Source: Mediterraneibacter gnavus ATCC 29149
Lineage (GTDB): Bacteria; Bacillota; Clostridia; Lachnospirales; Lachnospiraceae
Assembly (NCBI RefSeq): GCF_008121495.1
Contig: NZ_CP043051.1
Coordinates: 434,001-498,000 of the forward strand
Length of the DNA stretch: 64,000 bases
Reading direction: 5' to 3'
The position numbers and the translations under genes were made by a program. This document shows, one piece after another, positions 17,070-26,006 of this stretch (position 1 is its first letter; each line of letters begins with the position of its first letter). Below the pieces are notes generated by a model that ran no database searches, was not told the DNA's origin, and was given only the letters and a program-made list of their open reading frames with translations.

Positions 17070-17803
17070 CTCTTTTGCCCTCTTCCTCTCTGAACATATG
17101 GCTGCAGCAATTCGATGCACTGCGAAAACTGCCGCATCACCGGAATGTTCTCCTGCGCTGCTTTTTGCTGCTCTTCTTCCGAAAGTTCTGCTTTATGATA
17201 CCAGATGACCTGCATTCCCGCCTGTTTTGCCCCCTCTATATCATGCCGCAGACTGTCCCCTATAAAAACACAGTCTTCAGGCAGCACCTCTGCTTTTTCT
17301 CTGCACAGAGAAAAAATTCGGTAGTCCGGCTTTTCCACACCTGCTTCTTCACTGGTAACAACACCATCGATCCATCTGGTGATTCCGAGCTTTTCTATTT
17401 TCTGATATTGGATCTCTGCTGTCATATTCGTACAGATCCCCACATACACGCCCTGTTCCTTCAGCTGCTTCATCACCAGAGAGACCCCTTCTTCCAACGT
17501 CATCTGTTTCATCAGTGTATCCCAGTACAGCCTGTACATCTTGTATGCATGCGGAAAAAGCGGCTTTTTCAACATCTCCAGCATACACTGATACCGGATC
17601 AGACGATTATGCACTGCCGCACATTCTCTTCCGATCCGCTCCTCTGCCACAACATACGCTTTCGCAAGCTGCCTGTCATATACAGCTCCTGAAATCGACA
17701 GATTCTGCAGGCAGTACTCACGTACCGCTTCTTTTGCCAGAATATCTGCCGTTGTATAATCATACAGTGTATCGTCAAGGTCGAAAAAAAACGCTTTTAC
17801 CAT
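17054..17803 (-). CDS. HAD superfamily phosphatase (subfamily IA)
   Basis: Cytoplasmic phosphatase of 249 residues. It shows the four HAD motifs: DLDDT (Asp8/Asp10) near the N-terminus, the serine/threonine motif in VGICTNMT, Lys in GVEKPDYRIF, and the acidic motif IGDSLRHDIEGAK. A helical cap occupies about residues 15-90. Subfamily IA members act on sugar phosphates or nucleotides. It lies 12 bp after ulaF, so it is probably the next gene of the ula transcript and may dephosphorylate a pathway sugar phosphate, but this is only inference from position. Confidence 0.88.
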   Translation of the reverse strand: MVKAFFFDLDDTLYDYTTADILAKEAVREYCLQNLSISGAVYDRQLAKAYVVAEERIGRECAAVHNRLIRYQCMLEMLKKPLFPHAYKMYRLYWDTLMKQMTLEEGVSLVMKQLKEQGVYVGICTNMTAEIQYQKIEKLGITRWIDGVVTSEEAGVEKPDYRIFSLCREKAEVLPEDCVFIGDSLRHDIEGAKQAGMQVIWYHKAELSEEEQQKAAQENIPVMRQFSQCIELLQPYVQRGRGQKRCLED

Positions 17804-17815
17804 ATCTGTTTCCTC

Positions 17816-18511
17816 TTATTTCTGTCCGTAGTAGGCATTCGCACCATGTTTTCTGTAATAGTGCTTGTCCTGTAATTCCTGCGGCGCAGGCTTCACATCC
17901 GGATTGATGATCTCACAGCGTGCCGCCATCTTTGCAACCTCTTCTGCCACTACCGCATTATGAACTGCTTCGTGCGCATCCTTGCCCCATGTAAATACAC
18001 CGTGATTCTTGCAGAGGACTGCCGGCACCGCCAGATAATCCTTTGCTTTTCTCTCAAATTCATCTGCGATCAGAACACCGGTATTCTTCTCATATGCTTC
18101 TTCGATTTCTTCCTTTGTCAGATTCCGCACACATGGAATCTCTCCGTAAATATAGTCCGCGTGCGTTGTTCCATAACATGGAATATCTCTTCCTGCCTGT
18201 GCCCAGCTGGTTGCCCATGTGGAATGTGTATGAACCACTCCGCCAATCTTCGGAAACCGGTTGTAAAGAACCACATGTGTCGGCGTATCAGAAGACGGAT
18301 TGTATCTTCCCTCCACTTTATTTCCATTCAGATCTGCCACAACCATATCATCCGGAGTCAGTTTGTCATATTCTACACCGCTTGGCTTGATCACAAACAA
18401 TCCGCTCTCTCGGTCGATCCCGCTGACATTTCCCCAGGTAAAAGTGACAAGTCCGTATTTTGGAAGCAGCATATTCGCCTCATACACTTCTTTTTTTAAC
18501 TGTTCCAGCAT
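17816..18511 (-). CDS. ulaF: L-ribulose-5-phosphate 4-epimerase
   Basis: Class II aldolase-fold metalloenzyme of 231 residues that converts L-ribulose-5-phosphate to D-xylulose-5-phosphate. Characteristic segments are [24 protein letters not shown], the zinc ligands in [14 protein letters not shown] and in [10 protein letters not shown], and YYGQK at the C-terminus. It begins at the ATG at 18509-18511 (GAGGAAA upstream) rather than the longer frame. The sequence alone fits AraD, UlaF or SgbE equally. The ascorbate-type PTS and lactonase in the same operon argue for the UlaF role, feeding the pentose phosphate pathway. Confidence 0.9.
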   Translation of the reverse strand: MLEQLKKEVYEANMLLPKYGLVTFTWGNVSGIDRESGLFVIKPSGVEYDKLTPDDMVVADLNGNKVEGRYNPSSDTPTHVVLYNRFPKIGGVVHTHSTWATSWAQAGRDIPCYGTTHADYIYGEIPCVRNLTKEEIEEAYEKNTGVLIADEFERKAKDYLAVPAVLCKNHGVFTWGKDAHEAVHNAVVAEEVAKMAARCEIINPDVKPAPQELQDKHYYRKHGANAYYGQK

Positions 18512-18529
18512 TTTGCATTTCCTCCCCAT

Positions 18530-19576
18530 CTACTTTTCAAACGTATACATTGCAACTTCATCGATCTCACGGTTCGTAGAAATAAGAACCTCTTCTGTGC
18601 CCCGTTCATACTTGAACACATTGGCCGGTCCGCAGTCCCGATCCAGAATCTCAACCTGATACTGCCCTTTTTCCTGCTCCCAGGTAAAGAGAAGAAGGTT
18701 TCTCTCTCCTTTTCTGTGTCCGATGATCACTGCCGGCTTGCCAAGCAGTGTCCCGCCATAGATCGCATGTGCAAAATCTGCAGTATCATAAGTATATACC
18801 TTCTTGTAGTCTCCATCAATCTTTTTATAGAAATAAATATGTTCCCCATGGAATGGAGAGATCAAAATCAGTTCCTTTTCTCCATCCTGATCCAGATCTA
18901 CTAGTACAGCATCACTTGCTGCCTCATCCACCAGTTTTTCCACTGTCCAGTCCTGTTCTTCTGATTCCGGCGGTGTAAAACGGTATACACCATCGTCACA
19001 GGAAATCAGACACTGCTCCACACCATCTTCTGTCACCTTGTAATATCCATGATTCTTCAGCATATTCTCCCGGATCACCTGCAGACTCAGCTGATGCTCC
19101 TCATCAAATCCACTCAGATCATCCGGAAGCACTGCCGCATAAACCTTGCCGGGCATAGACCAGTCATCCTTATATTCATGTCCGGATTTCAGTGCACACG
19201 CGATGAGATAATTCACACCGTTTCTTGTCACAATATCAAACCGATGTACGTGCGGAAGATCGACCAGCGTACGGATTTCCCAGATTCCGTCTGGTCCCGG
19301 CGATGCAATGATGATCTTTGCCTCCTTGGAATCATTCGGAGAGTAGAATTTGTGCGTTGCCAGAAAAACACCATCACTTCCCGGAACCTGCACCATACTC
19401 ATGACTCCTCCCGGACCTTCCCATACTGTCTCTTCCTGATTGCCCTCCAGATCAAACAGATAACATGGATCCTGCTTTTCTGCCGCTACCAGAATATGTC
19501 TCTTTCCCTGATATGTAAGCGGTGCAATCGAATAACATTTTGTAAGATTTGATATGACTTTTTTACTCACTTTCAT
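18530..19576 (-). CDS. uncharacterised FG-GAP/beta-propeller-like protein in the ula operon
   Basis: Soluble protein of 348 residues with no signal peptide or membrane segment, so cytoplasmic. It is rich in short beta-strand repeats ending in hydrophobic-acid patterns (for example KRHILVAAEK, DAVLVDLDQDGEKELILIS, KPAVIIGHRKG). It contains one DxDxDG calcium-loop-like motif (DLDQDG), typical of FG-GAP/VCBS propellers. I recognise no catalytic signature. It sits between ulaE and ulaF; its upstream in-frame ATG at 19600 overlaps the ulaE stop, while the ATG at 19576 has GAGGGA 10 bases upstream and is preferred. Co-location suggests a role in the sugar-acid pathway: mutarotase, lactonase or sensor are guesses only. 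Confidence 0.7.
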   Translation of the reverse strand: MKVSKKVISNLTKCYSIAPLTYQGKRHILVAAEKQDPCYLFDLEGNQEETVWEGPGGVMSMVQVPGSDGVFLATHKFYSPNDSKEAKIIIASPGPDGIWEIRTLVDLPHVHRFDIVTRNGVNYLIACALKSGHEYKDDWSMPGKVYAAVLPDDLSGFDEEHQLSLQVIRENMLKNHGYYKVTEDGVEQCLISCDDGVYRFTPPESEEQDWTVEKLVDEAASDAVLVDLDQDGEKELILISPFHGEHIYFYKKIDGDYKKVYTYDTADFAHAIYGGTLLGKPAVIIGHRKGERNLLLFTWEQEKGQYQVEILDRDCGPANVFKYERGTEEVLISTNREIDEVAMYTFEK

Positions 19577-19599
19577 GACCTGATCTTCCCTCTCTTTCA

Positions 19600-20445
19600 T
19601 TATACGGTCTGCCTGTCCAGAATCTCTGTCATCATCTTCACAGCAAAATCAATATCTTCTTTCCACGCCGGACTGCCTGTATACCAGAATTCCGTCACAT
19701 AGCGACGCACGCCCAGTTCCCAGGCTTTGCGGATACTGGATTCAAAATCTACATGTCCGGTTCCAAACGGAATCTCCCGAAACTTGCCCTGAACTGTTTC
19801 CTTCAGATGCATGGCTGCCAGCCTTCCTCTTCCGGTCTCCAGATCCTTAAGTACATCTCCGCCCTCTGCCTTTGCGGCATTGGTGATATTGCCGAGATCC
19901 GGATACACATTCAGATACAGCGAATCAACGAGATTTACATATTTCATGGATTTTTGAACGGTATTCATAAACGGAGTCTCCATTGTCTCGAATCCAAGGA
20001 CAATGCCCTTTGCCGCTGCCATCTCAACTGCTTTTTTCAGATTCTTGGCAAACCGTTTTCTGGTCTCTTCACTGCCCTCTTCATAATATACATCATACCC
20101 TGCCAGCTGAATGATACGGATTCCGAGATCCTCTGCCAGTTCAAGTGCTTTCTCCATAATCTCCATACCACGACCGGAAACTTCCGGCTGGCTGCTTCCC
20201 AACGGATATTTTCGATGTCCGCTCAGGCACATTGTACGGATTGGCATTCCCGTCTCATACATCAGACGGACCAGTTCCAGACGCTCTTGTTTTCCCATGT
20301 CAAGACGTTTCAGCTTTTCTTCTGTCTCATCAATACTGATCTCTATAAAATCATAGCCCGCAGCTTTTGCTGTCTCCATCTTTTCCTTCCAGCTTAATTC
20401 TGCCGACATTGCTTTCTCATATATTCCTAAGGTATATGGTTTCAT
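19600..20445 (-). CDS. ulaE: L-ribulose-5-phosphate 3-epimerase
   Basis: TIM-barrel epimerase of 281 residues that interconverts L-xylulose-5-phosphate and L-ribulose-5-phosphate. Family marks are LGIYEKAMSAELSWKEKM at the N-terminus, FIEISIDETEEKLKRLD, CLSGHRKYPLGSS, the metal site Glu in LGFETMETPFMN, AMHLKETVQGKFREIPFGTG and VTEFWYTG. It starts inside the end of the DeoR gene (4-bp ATGA overlap), so the two are coupled. The product is handed to UlaF. SgbU/UlaE naming is based on operon context. Confidence 0.93.
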   Translation of the reverse strand: MKPYTLGIYEKAMSAELSWKEKMETAKAAGYDFIEISIDETEEKLKRLDMGKQERLELVRLMYETGMPIRTMCLSGHRKYPLGSSQPEVSGRGMEIMEKALELAEDLGIRIIQLAGYDVYYEEGSEETRKRFAKNLKKAVEMAAAKGIVLGFETMETPFMNTVQKSMKYVNLVDSLYLNVYPDLGNITNAAKAEGGDVLKDLETGRGRLAAMHLKETVQGKFREIPFGTGHVDFESSIRKAWELGVRRYVTEFWYTGSPAWKEDIDFAVKMMTEILDRQTV

Positions 20446-21218
20446 ATTTCAAAATCTCCTTTGTGTACCTGATGAATCAAAACGCCCGCACTGCGCAGTT
20501 CATCCAGTACATCCTGAGGTGCTTTTTCATCTGTGATCAAATGCTTGATTCCCTGGATCGGCGAACTTGTAAAGCTGCTGTTTTTTCCGATTTTTGTATG
20601 ATCTGCCAGAAGATATACATCCTCTGTCACATTCTGGATCATCACCTCATTTACTTTTACTTCCGCCGCAATCTCCGTTGTCATTCCGGAAAGCATAGAA
20701 ATTCCGGAACACCCCATAAACGCTTTCTTCGGGAATACATTCTGTACACTTCGGATTGCAAAATCGCCGACCATGGCATCTTTGGGATGCCGTAGTTCTC
20801 CTCCGGTCAGAATAATACTGATTCCATCATAATATTCTCTGCCGATTGCTTTTCCATTGTTCGTGATCACAGTCACATTGCGACACTGGATATAATCCAG
20901 CATCTGCAATGCGTTGCGGCTTGTATTGATGAAGAGAGAATCGCCGTCTTCTACCAGTCCTGCCGCATACCTCGCGATCAGCTTACGGTACATCTGCACT
21001 TCATTTTTCTCCGCAGTCTCCCGGTCTGCCACCTGGGCGCCTCCGTAAAATCTGACCAACAGCTTCTGCTCTTCCAGATACTGCAGATCTCTGCGGATCG
21101 TAATCAAAGAAACTCCCATCCGCTTTGCCAGTTCATCCACCCGTACGGTTGGATTTTCACGCAACAGCTCCAGAATACTCTTCCTTCTTGCATCTACATA
21201 TGCTTTTTCTCTCTTCAT
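20442..21218 (-). CDS. DeoR family transcriptional regulator (UlaR-like)
   Basis: DeoR-type sugar regulator of 258 residues. The N-terminal helix-turn-helix is RVDELAKRMGVSLITIRRDL (about 24-43). The C-terminal sugar-phosphate isomerase-like sensor includes NTSRNALQMLDYI, VITNNGKAIG, ILTGGELRHPKDAMVG and LLADHTKIGKNS. The ATG at 21216-21218 follows AGGTGAGGAAG; a GTG three codons earlier is less likely. Encoded inside the operon between ulaB and ulaE, it probably represses the operon through the direct repeats at 24849-24883 and responds to a phosphorylated intermediate. Confidence 0.9.
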   Translation of the reverse strand: MKREKAYVDARRKSILELLRENPTVRVDELAKRMGVSLITIRRDLQYLEEQKLLVRFYGGAQVADRETAEKNEVQMYRKLIARYAAGLVEDGDSLFINTSRNALQMLDYIQCRNVTVITNNGKAIGREYYDGISIILTGGELRHPKDAMVGDFAIRSVQNVFPKKAFMGCSGISMLSGMTTEIAAEVKVNEVMIQNVTEDVYLLADHTKIGKNSSFTSSPIQGIKHLITDEKAPQDVLDELRSAGVLIHQVHKGDFEI

Positions 21219-21258
21219 CTTCCTCACCTCACTTCTTTTCTGCTGTCTTTCAACAAAT

Positions 21259-21561
21259 CTACAGAATTCCGTTCTCTTTTAATTTTGTCTCGATTTCAGG
21301 AGCTGACATCACATTTTTCAGCGGAATTACAACTACACCCTTTGCTTTTGCATCTTCAAACATATTTGCAAAATTCTGTGCACACACAAGTACATCGTAC
21401 TGAACTGCACTGCTCTTTCCTTCTGAGAGCGGACAATGATGTACCTTGCCAGGTTTGATGTTATTCTTTTTCAGAACCTTCTCAAGTGCCATCTGAGCCA
21501 TCAGGCTGGAACCGGAACCATTTGCGCAGCATACTAAAAATTTCAAATTCTGATTTGTCAT
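21259..21561 (-). CDS. ulaB: PTS ascorbate-type EIIB component
   Basis: EIIB subunit of 100 residues with the phosphocysteine loop CCANGSGSSLM; Cys12 is the phospho-acceptor by comparison with the C-x-N-G motif of the family. It receives phosphate from UlaC and gives it to the sugar bound by UlaA. GGAGAG lies before the ATG. It is transcribed between ulaA and the DeoR gene. Galactitol-type EIIB proteins look similar, but the neighbouring EIIC is of the ascorbate (UlaA/SgaT) family. Confidence 0.93.
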   Translation of the reverse strand: MTNQNLKFLVCCANGSGSSLMAQMALEKVLKKNNIKPGKVHHCPLSEGKSSAVQYDVLVCAQNFANMFEDAKAKGVVVIPLKNVMSAPEIETKLKENGIL

Positions 21562-21629
21562 TGTGAATCTCTCCTTTGCTCTTTTTCTTAATTATATGAC
21601 GATATGATGTTTCTTTCAATTATTTCAGG

Positions 21630-23129
21630 CTATTCTGCCCGAGCCTTTTTCGCTTTCAGTTCTTTATAAGCCTCGTAATCTTCTGTCATCAGGAAATATC
21701 CTTCTTTATCCTTGCGGTACTGAATCTGTGGAATTGCCAACAGAGCAATAAATACGATCGCAATACCTGCGTAGCTTAAGTACTTCATCACAACTGTAAA
21801 TACCGGCCATACCACTGCCCAGTCCCACATACCTAAGTATCCGCCGTATGCAGCCATTCCAACCCATCCTGCAATGAGCGCTGAACCAAATACTTGGCAG
21901 AGACCGGAAATAAACGGAAGGATCAATGTTGCCTTCAAACCGCCTTTTTCATTGACAAATACACCAATGGTCGCATTGTCGAAGAATACCGGAACGAATC
22001 CGCAGATTACAAGTACCGGGCTCTTTAACAGTACCAGTGTTGCAATTGCAACGATCTGTCCGATGAAACCTGCCAAAAATCCAAGTGTCACTGCGTTTGG
22101 AGCTCCGAATCCGAAGATTACCGCACAGTCCACACCAGGAACAGATCCAGGAAGCAGTTTGTCTGCGATTCCCTGGAAGGATGCTGTCAGCTCAGCAACG
22201 AAAGTACGAACCCCAAGCTGAAGGATTGCCAGATATACTGCAAAGTACAGACAAGTCTGGATCACATAGAATACCATGCTCTGTCCTTCCTGCATAAATC
22301 CGCCTTCGATCAGATAATCTCTTCCAAGTACACACAGGATTGCTCCAAAGAATGCCAGCATCAAAATAGACGCGGAAACCATATTGTCATTGAACATAGA
22401 CATGAATCCTGGAAGCTCGATATCTTCGATTCTTTTTACTTTTTTGCCTTTATTTTTCTTATTCTCATTACCAAACAGTTTTCCTGCCAGCCAGTAGAAA
22501 AATGCAACCCCAAACATCTGCTGATGCGCCAAACAGAAACCTGCTCCATCTGTTACCTCCTGACAAGGTTTGATCGTCAGGTTCGAACCAACTGCCCAAT
22601 ACGCTCCAAGAAGCAATGCCATAACGATCAGCATTCCGACTCTATTTGTCAGAAGCGCCGGACAGGCAAACATAATCAGCCAGTAAGCAGTCGCTGCCTG
22701 CTGTACCTGTACATTACCTGTAGTAAAAAGTGCACGCATCTTTGTGTACTTTGTAAAGCGTACCAGAAGAATGTTGACAATAAATGCAATAAACAGAAGA
22801 ATCATAGCATCTCCAAAGCCTTTTCCAAATACCTCTTCTACACCTACTGTTACTGCATTCTGTCCAAAATATGGATCAATCACCATCGCATCCATATTAA
22901 ATCGGTCTTTGAGTCCTACCAGCACCGGCCGGAAGTTATTTGTCAGTCCACCGGAACCAACTGTCAAGATCAGATATCCTACAATTGCTTTGAGTGTACC
23001 GCCAAGAGTATCATACCACGGTTTTCCCAGAAGTATATAACCTACCATAACGATCAAACCAATCATAAACGCCGGCTGCTGAAGAATATTTGTCGCAAAA
23101 TACGACCATACAGTCATTAATATATCCAT
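21630..23129 (-). CDS. ulaA: PTS ascorbate-type EIIC permease
   Basis: Polytopic membrane permease of 499 residues, about 11-12 helices, of the UlaA/SgaT superfamily. Marks of the family are FMIGLIVMVGYILLGKPW, the segment TVGSGGLTNNFRPVL, GVEEVFGKGFGDAM, and GSVPGVDCAVIFGFGAPNAV in the transport domain. It imports the sugar acid with phosphorylation at C6 (L-ascorbate in the characterised members). Order is ulaG, ulaC, ulaA, ulaB. The C-terminal tail is charged (KELKAKKARAE). Confidence 0.95.
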   Translation of the reverse strand: MDILMTVWSYFATNILQQPAFMIGLIVMVGYILLGKPWYDTLGGTLKAIVGYLILTVGSGGLTNNFRPVLVGLKDRFNMDAMVIDPYFGQNAVTVGVEEVFGKGFGDAMILLFIAFIVNILLVRFTKYTKMRALFTTGNVQVQQAATAYWLIMFACPALLTNRVGMLIVMALLLGAYWAVGSNLTIKPCQEVTDGAGFCLAHQQMFGVAFFYWLAGKLFGNENKKNKGKKVKRIEDIELPGFMSMFNDNMVSASILMLAFFGAILCVLGRDYLIEGGFMQEGQSMVFYVIQTCLYFAVYLAILQLGVRTFVAELTASFQGIADKLLPGSVPGVDCAVIFGFGAPNAVTLGFLAGFIGQIVAIATLVLLKSPVLVICGFVPVFFDNATIGVFVNEKGGLKATLILPFISGLCQVFGSALIAGWVGMAAYGGYLGMWDWAVVWPVFTVVMKYLSYAGIAIVFIALLAIPQIQYRKDKEGYFLMTEDYEAYKELKAKKARAE

Positions 23130-23186
23130 TTGTTCACCCCTGTATCTATGCTTTCTTTTTTACCTCTCGTTTCCTTTGCCGTTTCC

Positions 23187-23645
23187 TTATGCGTCCAGAT
23201 ATTTTTCCTGGAGTTTTAAAAGATCTTCTTCGGTTTCGACATCGGCAAGTTCCTCAACCAATTCTTCATTCATCAGCATTTCGGAAAGTCTGCTCATATT
23301 CTGAAGATGCTGCTCATTATTGCAGGCAGCCAATGTAAAGAATAGCTGTGCATCCAATTCCGGATTGCCTTCTTCGAAGCTCACCGGTTTTTTCAGTTTC
23401 ATAAACGCAATCTCTGTTTTATGCACTCCTTTTGCACCCTCCTGAGAATGCGGCATCGCAATGTTCGGCGCGATCACAATATAAGGTCCATATTTTTCCA
23501 CACATGCGATAATATCTTCTTTATAATTTTCTTCTATTGTTCCATCTGCCTCCAGCACTTCACAGCTCATCCGGATGGCCTCCCGCCAATCCGGTGCACT
23601 GTCTGCAAACTTTACATGTTTTTTCTCTACAAATTCTCTCAGCAT
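23187..23645 (-). CDS. ulaC: PTS ascorbate-type EIIA component
   Basis: Mannitol/fructose-fold EIIA of 152 residues, active-site His66 in NIAMPHSQEG. The ATG at 23643-23645 follows GGAGG by 8 bases; an upstream in-frame ATG lies within that ribosome site and is rejected. It takes phosphate from HPr and passes it to UlaB. It starts 18 bp after ulaG and precedes ulaA. Length and motif agree with UlaC/SgaA. Confidence 0.93.
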   Translation of the reverse strand: MLREFVEKKHVKFADSAPDWREAIRMSCEVLEADGTIEENYKEDIIACVEKYGPYIVIAPNIAMPHSQEGAKGVHKTEIAFMKLKKPVSFEEGNPELDAQLFFTLAACNNEQHLQNMSRLSEMLMNEELVEELADVETEEDLLKLQEKYLDA

Positions 23646-23663
23646 CACTTCCACCTCCGGCAA

Positions 23664-24767
23664 TTACAGAAGAGAACGGAATGGAATATTCTGTGGTGCT
23701 TCAAAGCAGTCCTCGAAACCTCTTCTGTGATGATATGCTCTTTTCTCCTTGTCTGTCGGATAAACGTATTTTCCTCCGACCTCCCAGACGAATGGATGAA
23801 ACTCATATCCGAGACGATCTTTTTTCATATGATAGAGAACGTTGATCTCGTTGACATCTGCCATGAAGTTCGTCCATACATCATAGTGAATCGGGACAAC
23901 AACTTTACAGCGAAGTGCTTCTGCCATACGGAGAATATCTACAGAAGTCATCTTGTCCTGCATACCTACCGGATTCTCTCCGTAGGATCCGAATGCCACA
24001 TCAATGTCATAATCTTTTCCATGTTTTGCAAAGTAGATTGAGTAGTGAGAATCTCCACTGTGGTAAATATTTCCTCCCGGTGTCTTGATCAGGTAATTGA
24101 CTGCCTTATCATCCATATCTGTCGGGCATTTTCCTGTCAATTCTTCTCTGTCCTCTCCTTGAGAATCTGTTGTCACAATACAGGTACGGTCAAAGGAATC
24201 CAACGCGATAATCTCAATGTCTTTAATCTTGATGCTGTCTCCCGGTCTCACCGTAATACACCGGTCTGCCGGAACTCCCCATTTCTCCCAGAGCTCTACG
24301 GATTTTTTCGGCCCGATAAACGGAACCGGAATTTCTTTTCCATTCTCATCTGTTGTCATCATACCGCTCTTGATCACGTGGGCTGCATATTCCGCACTCA
24401 TGTGATCCTGATGATAATGTGTTGCAAGCACAGCATCCACACCTTTGATTGCAAATGGATCGATTACAAATGGAACGGCTCTTAAGTTCGGCTGCATTGC
24501 TCTCGCACCACACATATTCGCCATCTGATGGCCAACCTTCATCTTTCCGTCTCCGTGAGATCTCTTTCCATTTCCGCACCAGAGATCCACGGTGATGTTG
24601 CATCCTCCCGGAGTCTTGAACCACATTCCGGTGCATCCAAGCCACCACATTGCAACGGTTCCCGGCTTTACTTCTTCATTCTCAATCTCTTCATTCAGCC
24701 AGGTTCCCCACTCCGGAAATGTACTCATGATCCAATTTTCTCTTGTGATTTCATCAATCTTGCTCAC
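23664..24767 (-). CDS. ulaG: L-ascorbate-6-phosphate lactonase
   Basis: Metallo-beta-lactamase-fold lactonase of 367 residues that opens L-ascorbate-6-phosphate to 3-keto-L-gulonate-6-phosphate in the cytoplasm. The metal site HYHQDH (His117, His119, Asp121, His122) is present, as are [13 protein letters not shown] and [12 protein letters not shown], all hallmarks of UlaG. The start codon is GTG (24765-24767) behind a perfect AAGGAGG. It is the first gene of the operon, downstream of a good promoter and two direct repeats. Identity by signature is strong; other lactone phosphates remain possible substrates. Confidence 0.94.
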   Translation of the reverse strand: MSKIDEITRENWIMSTFPEWGTWLNEEIENEEVKPGTVAMWWLGCTGMWFKTPGGCNITVDLWCGNGKRSHGDGKMKVGHQMANMCGARAMQPNLRAVPFVIDPFAIKGVDAVLATHYHQDHMSAEYAAHVIKSGMMTTDENGKEIPVPFIGPKKSVELWEKWGVPADRCITVRPGDSIKIKDIEIIALDSFDRTCIVTTDSQGEDREELTGKCPTDMDDKAVNYLIKTPGGNIYHSGDSHYSIYFAKHGKDYDIDVAFGSYGENPVGMQDKMTSVDILRMAEALRCKVVVPIHYDVWTNFMADVNEINVLYHMKKDRLGYEFHPFVWEVGGKYVYPTDKEKRAYHHRRGFEDCFEAPQNIPFRSLL

Positions 24768-24814
24768 GTTGCTTCCTCCTTCGTTTTACGATTGTTTTTT
24801 GTTTCGTTATATGC

Positions 24815-24843
24815 ATATTAGCATCTTTTATGATTTTTTACAA
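24815..24843 (-). promoter_or_regulatory. sigma-A promoter of the ula operon
   Basis: Minus-strand TTGTAA (24838-24843), 17 bp, TAATAT (24815-24820), about 48 bp before the ulaG start. Confidence 0.6.
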
Positions 24844-24848
24844 CGTAC

Positions 24849-24883
24849 TTATATGTTCGTTTATCATTTATATGTTCATTTAT
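24849..24883. promoter_or_regulatory. paired direct repeats, probable DeoR operator
   Basis: Two near-identical 16-bp direct repeats, TTATATGTTCGTTTAT (24849-24864) and TTATATGTTCATTTAT (24868-24883), 19 bp apart, one mismatch. They abut the -35 of the ula promoter on its upstream side. Spaced direct repeats are typical DeoR-family sites. Confidence 0.55.
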
Positions 24884-24984
24884 TTGTTTTCTATGATTTA
24901 AACAATTTTTGTTCTCTATTTTTATGCACTTTTTACCATAAATTCCTCTTATACAACAGTTTTTTCATCGTCTGCAATACAAAA

Positions 24985-25025
24985 AACAGAGACCATATTC
25001 TCAAACCCTGAATATGATCTCTGTT
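24985..25025 (-). terminator. intrinsic terminator of the nucleoside operon
   Basis: Sixteen-bp stem (24985-25000 with 25010-25025, one G-U) and a 9-base loop, followed on the minus strand by TTTTTT, directly after the adenosine deaminase stop. Confidence 0.85.
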
Positions 25026-25029
25026 ACTC

Positions 25030-25998
25030 TTATAATTCCATCGCCTTCCACAACTGTGCTTTCACTTCATCAGACGCAAACGCCACCTCAATGGCATTTT
25101 TTGTCATCTGCACTTCTTGTTCTCTGGTCACTGCATACTGTTCTCTGAGAAACGCAAACTCTTTTTCCAGCGTTGTCTGGCTGACCATCCGATTATCCGT
25201 ATTGATCGTAACAAGAAGGTTCTCCCGCAAAAACTCCTGGATGGGATAATCCGCAGGATCCTTTACCGCTTTTGTCTGCATATTGCTGAGCGGACACATC
25301 TCGATTCCAATGTGTCTGTCTCTGCAGATCCGGATTGCTTCTTTCTGCCCGCGAAGCGCAATTCCATGGCCCACTCTGGAAGCACCGCACTGCACTGCAT
25401 CCAGAATATTCTGCACACTGCCGCACTCACCTGCATGAAGTGTGAACGGCATCTCCATCCGTTTTACTTCCGCAAACAGGTTCATAAACTGCGACATCGG
25501 AAATGCCGCTTCATTTCCTGCCAGATCCGCTGCACAGACACCGTTTCCAAGAAACTCTCTCGCAGCTTTTAACATCTGTAGATTTGCCTCTTCCTTCTCA
25601 TGGCGCATGGCACACACAATCACACCATAATCAATGTCAAATTCCTTCTTGCCCTGCTCCATTCCCCGCAGTACAGACTCAATGACCTGCTCTGTAGACA
25701 GACCTCTCTGTCCGGAAAAAAGCGGTGCAAACCGTGCCTCGATATAATCGACCTGGTCTGATGCGGCACTTTTCATCAAATCATAACCGGCTCGCTCAAG
25801 CCCCTTTTCTGTCTGCAGACATTCCAGCGGAATCTCAAATTTCTCCAGATATTCTGCCAGACTCTGACAATCCATATCTGCCTGCAGCTCTTCCAGTTTT
25901 ACACTTCTTCCCAGAAGTTCTTCAATACATCCCTGACTTAAGGATCCATCCAGATGACAGTGCAGATCCAGCCTGGGAAGTCTGTTTTTTCCCGTCAT
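25030..25998 (-). CDS. add: adenosine deaminase
   Basis: Zinc hydrolase of 322 residues that converts (deoxy)adenosine to (deoxy)inosine. The metal ligands HCH lie in LDLHCHLDGSL (His13, His15). Other family motifs are FTLHAGECGS (catalytic Glu), the histidine in GHGIALRG and INTDNRMVS (zinc Asp). The ATG at 25996-25998 is preferred; the longer frame overlaps cdd by more than 20 codons. It starts 8 bp past cdd and is the last gene before the terminator. Its inosine product is the substrate of the purine nucleoside phosphorylase two genes upstream. Confidence 0.94.
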   Translation of the reverse strand: MTGKNRLPRLDLHCHLDGSLSQGCIEELLGRSVKLEELQADMDCQSLAEYLEKFEIPLECLQTEKGLERAGYDLMKSAASDQVDYIEARFAPLFSGQRGLSTEQVIESVLRGMEQGKKEFDIDYGVIVCAMRHEKEEANLQMLKAAREFLGNGVCAADLAGNEAAFPMSQFMNLFAEVKRMEMPFTLHAGECGSVQNILDAVQCGASRVGHGIALRGQKEAIRICRDRHIGIEMCPLSNMQTKAVKDPADYPIQEFLRENLLVTINTDNRMVSQTTLEKEFAFLREQYAVTREQEVQMTKNAIEVAFASDEVKAQLWKAMEL

Positions 25999-26006
25999 AC
26001 GCGTTT

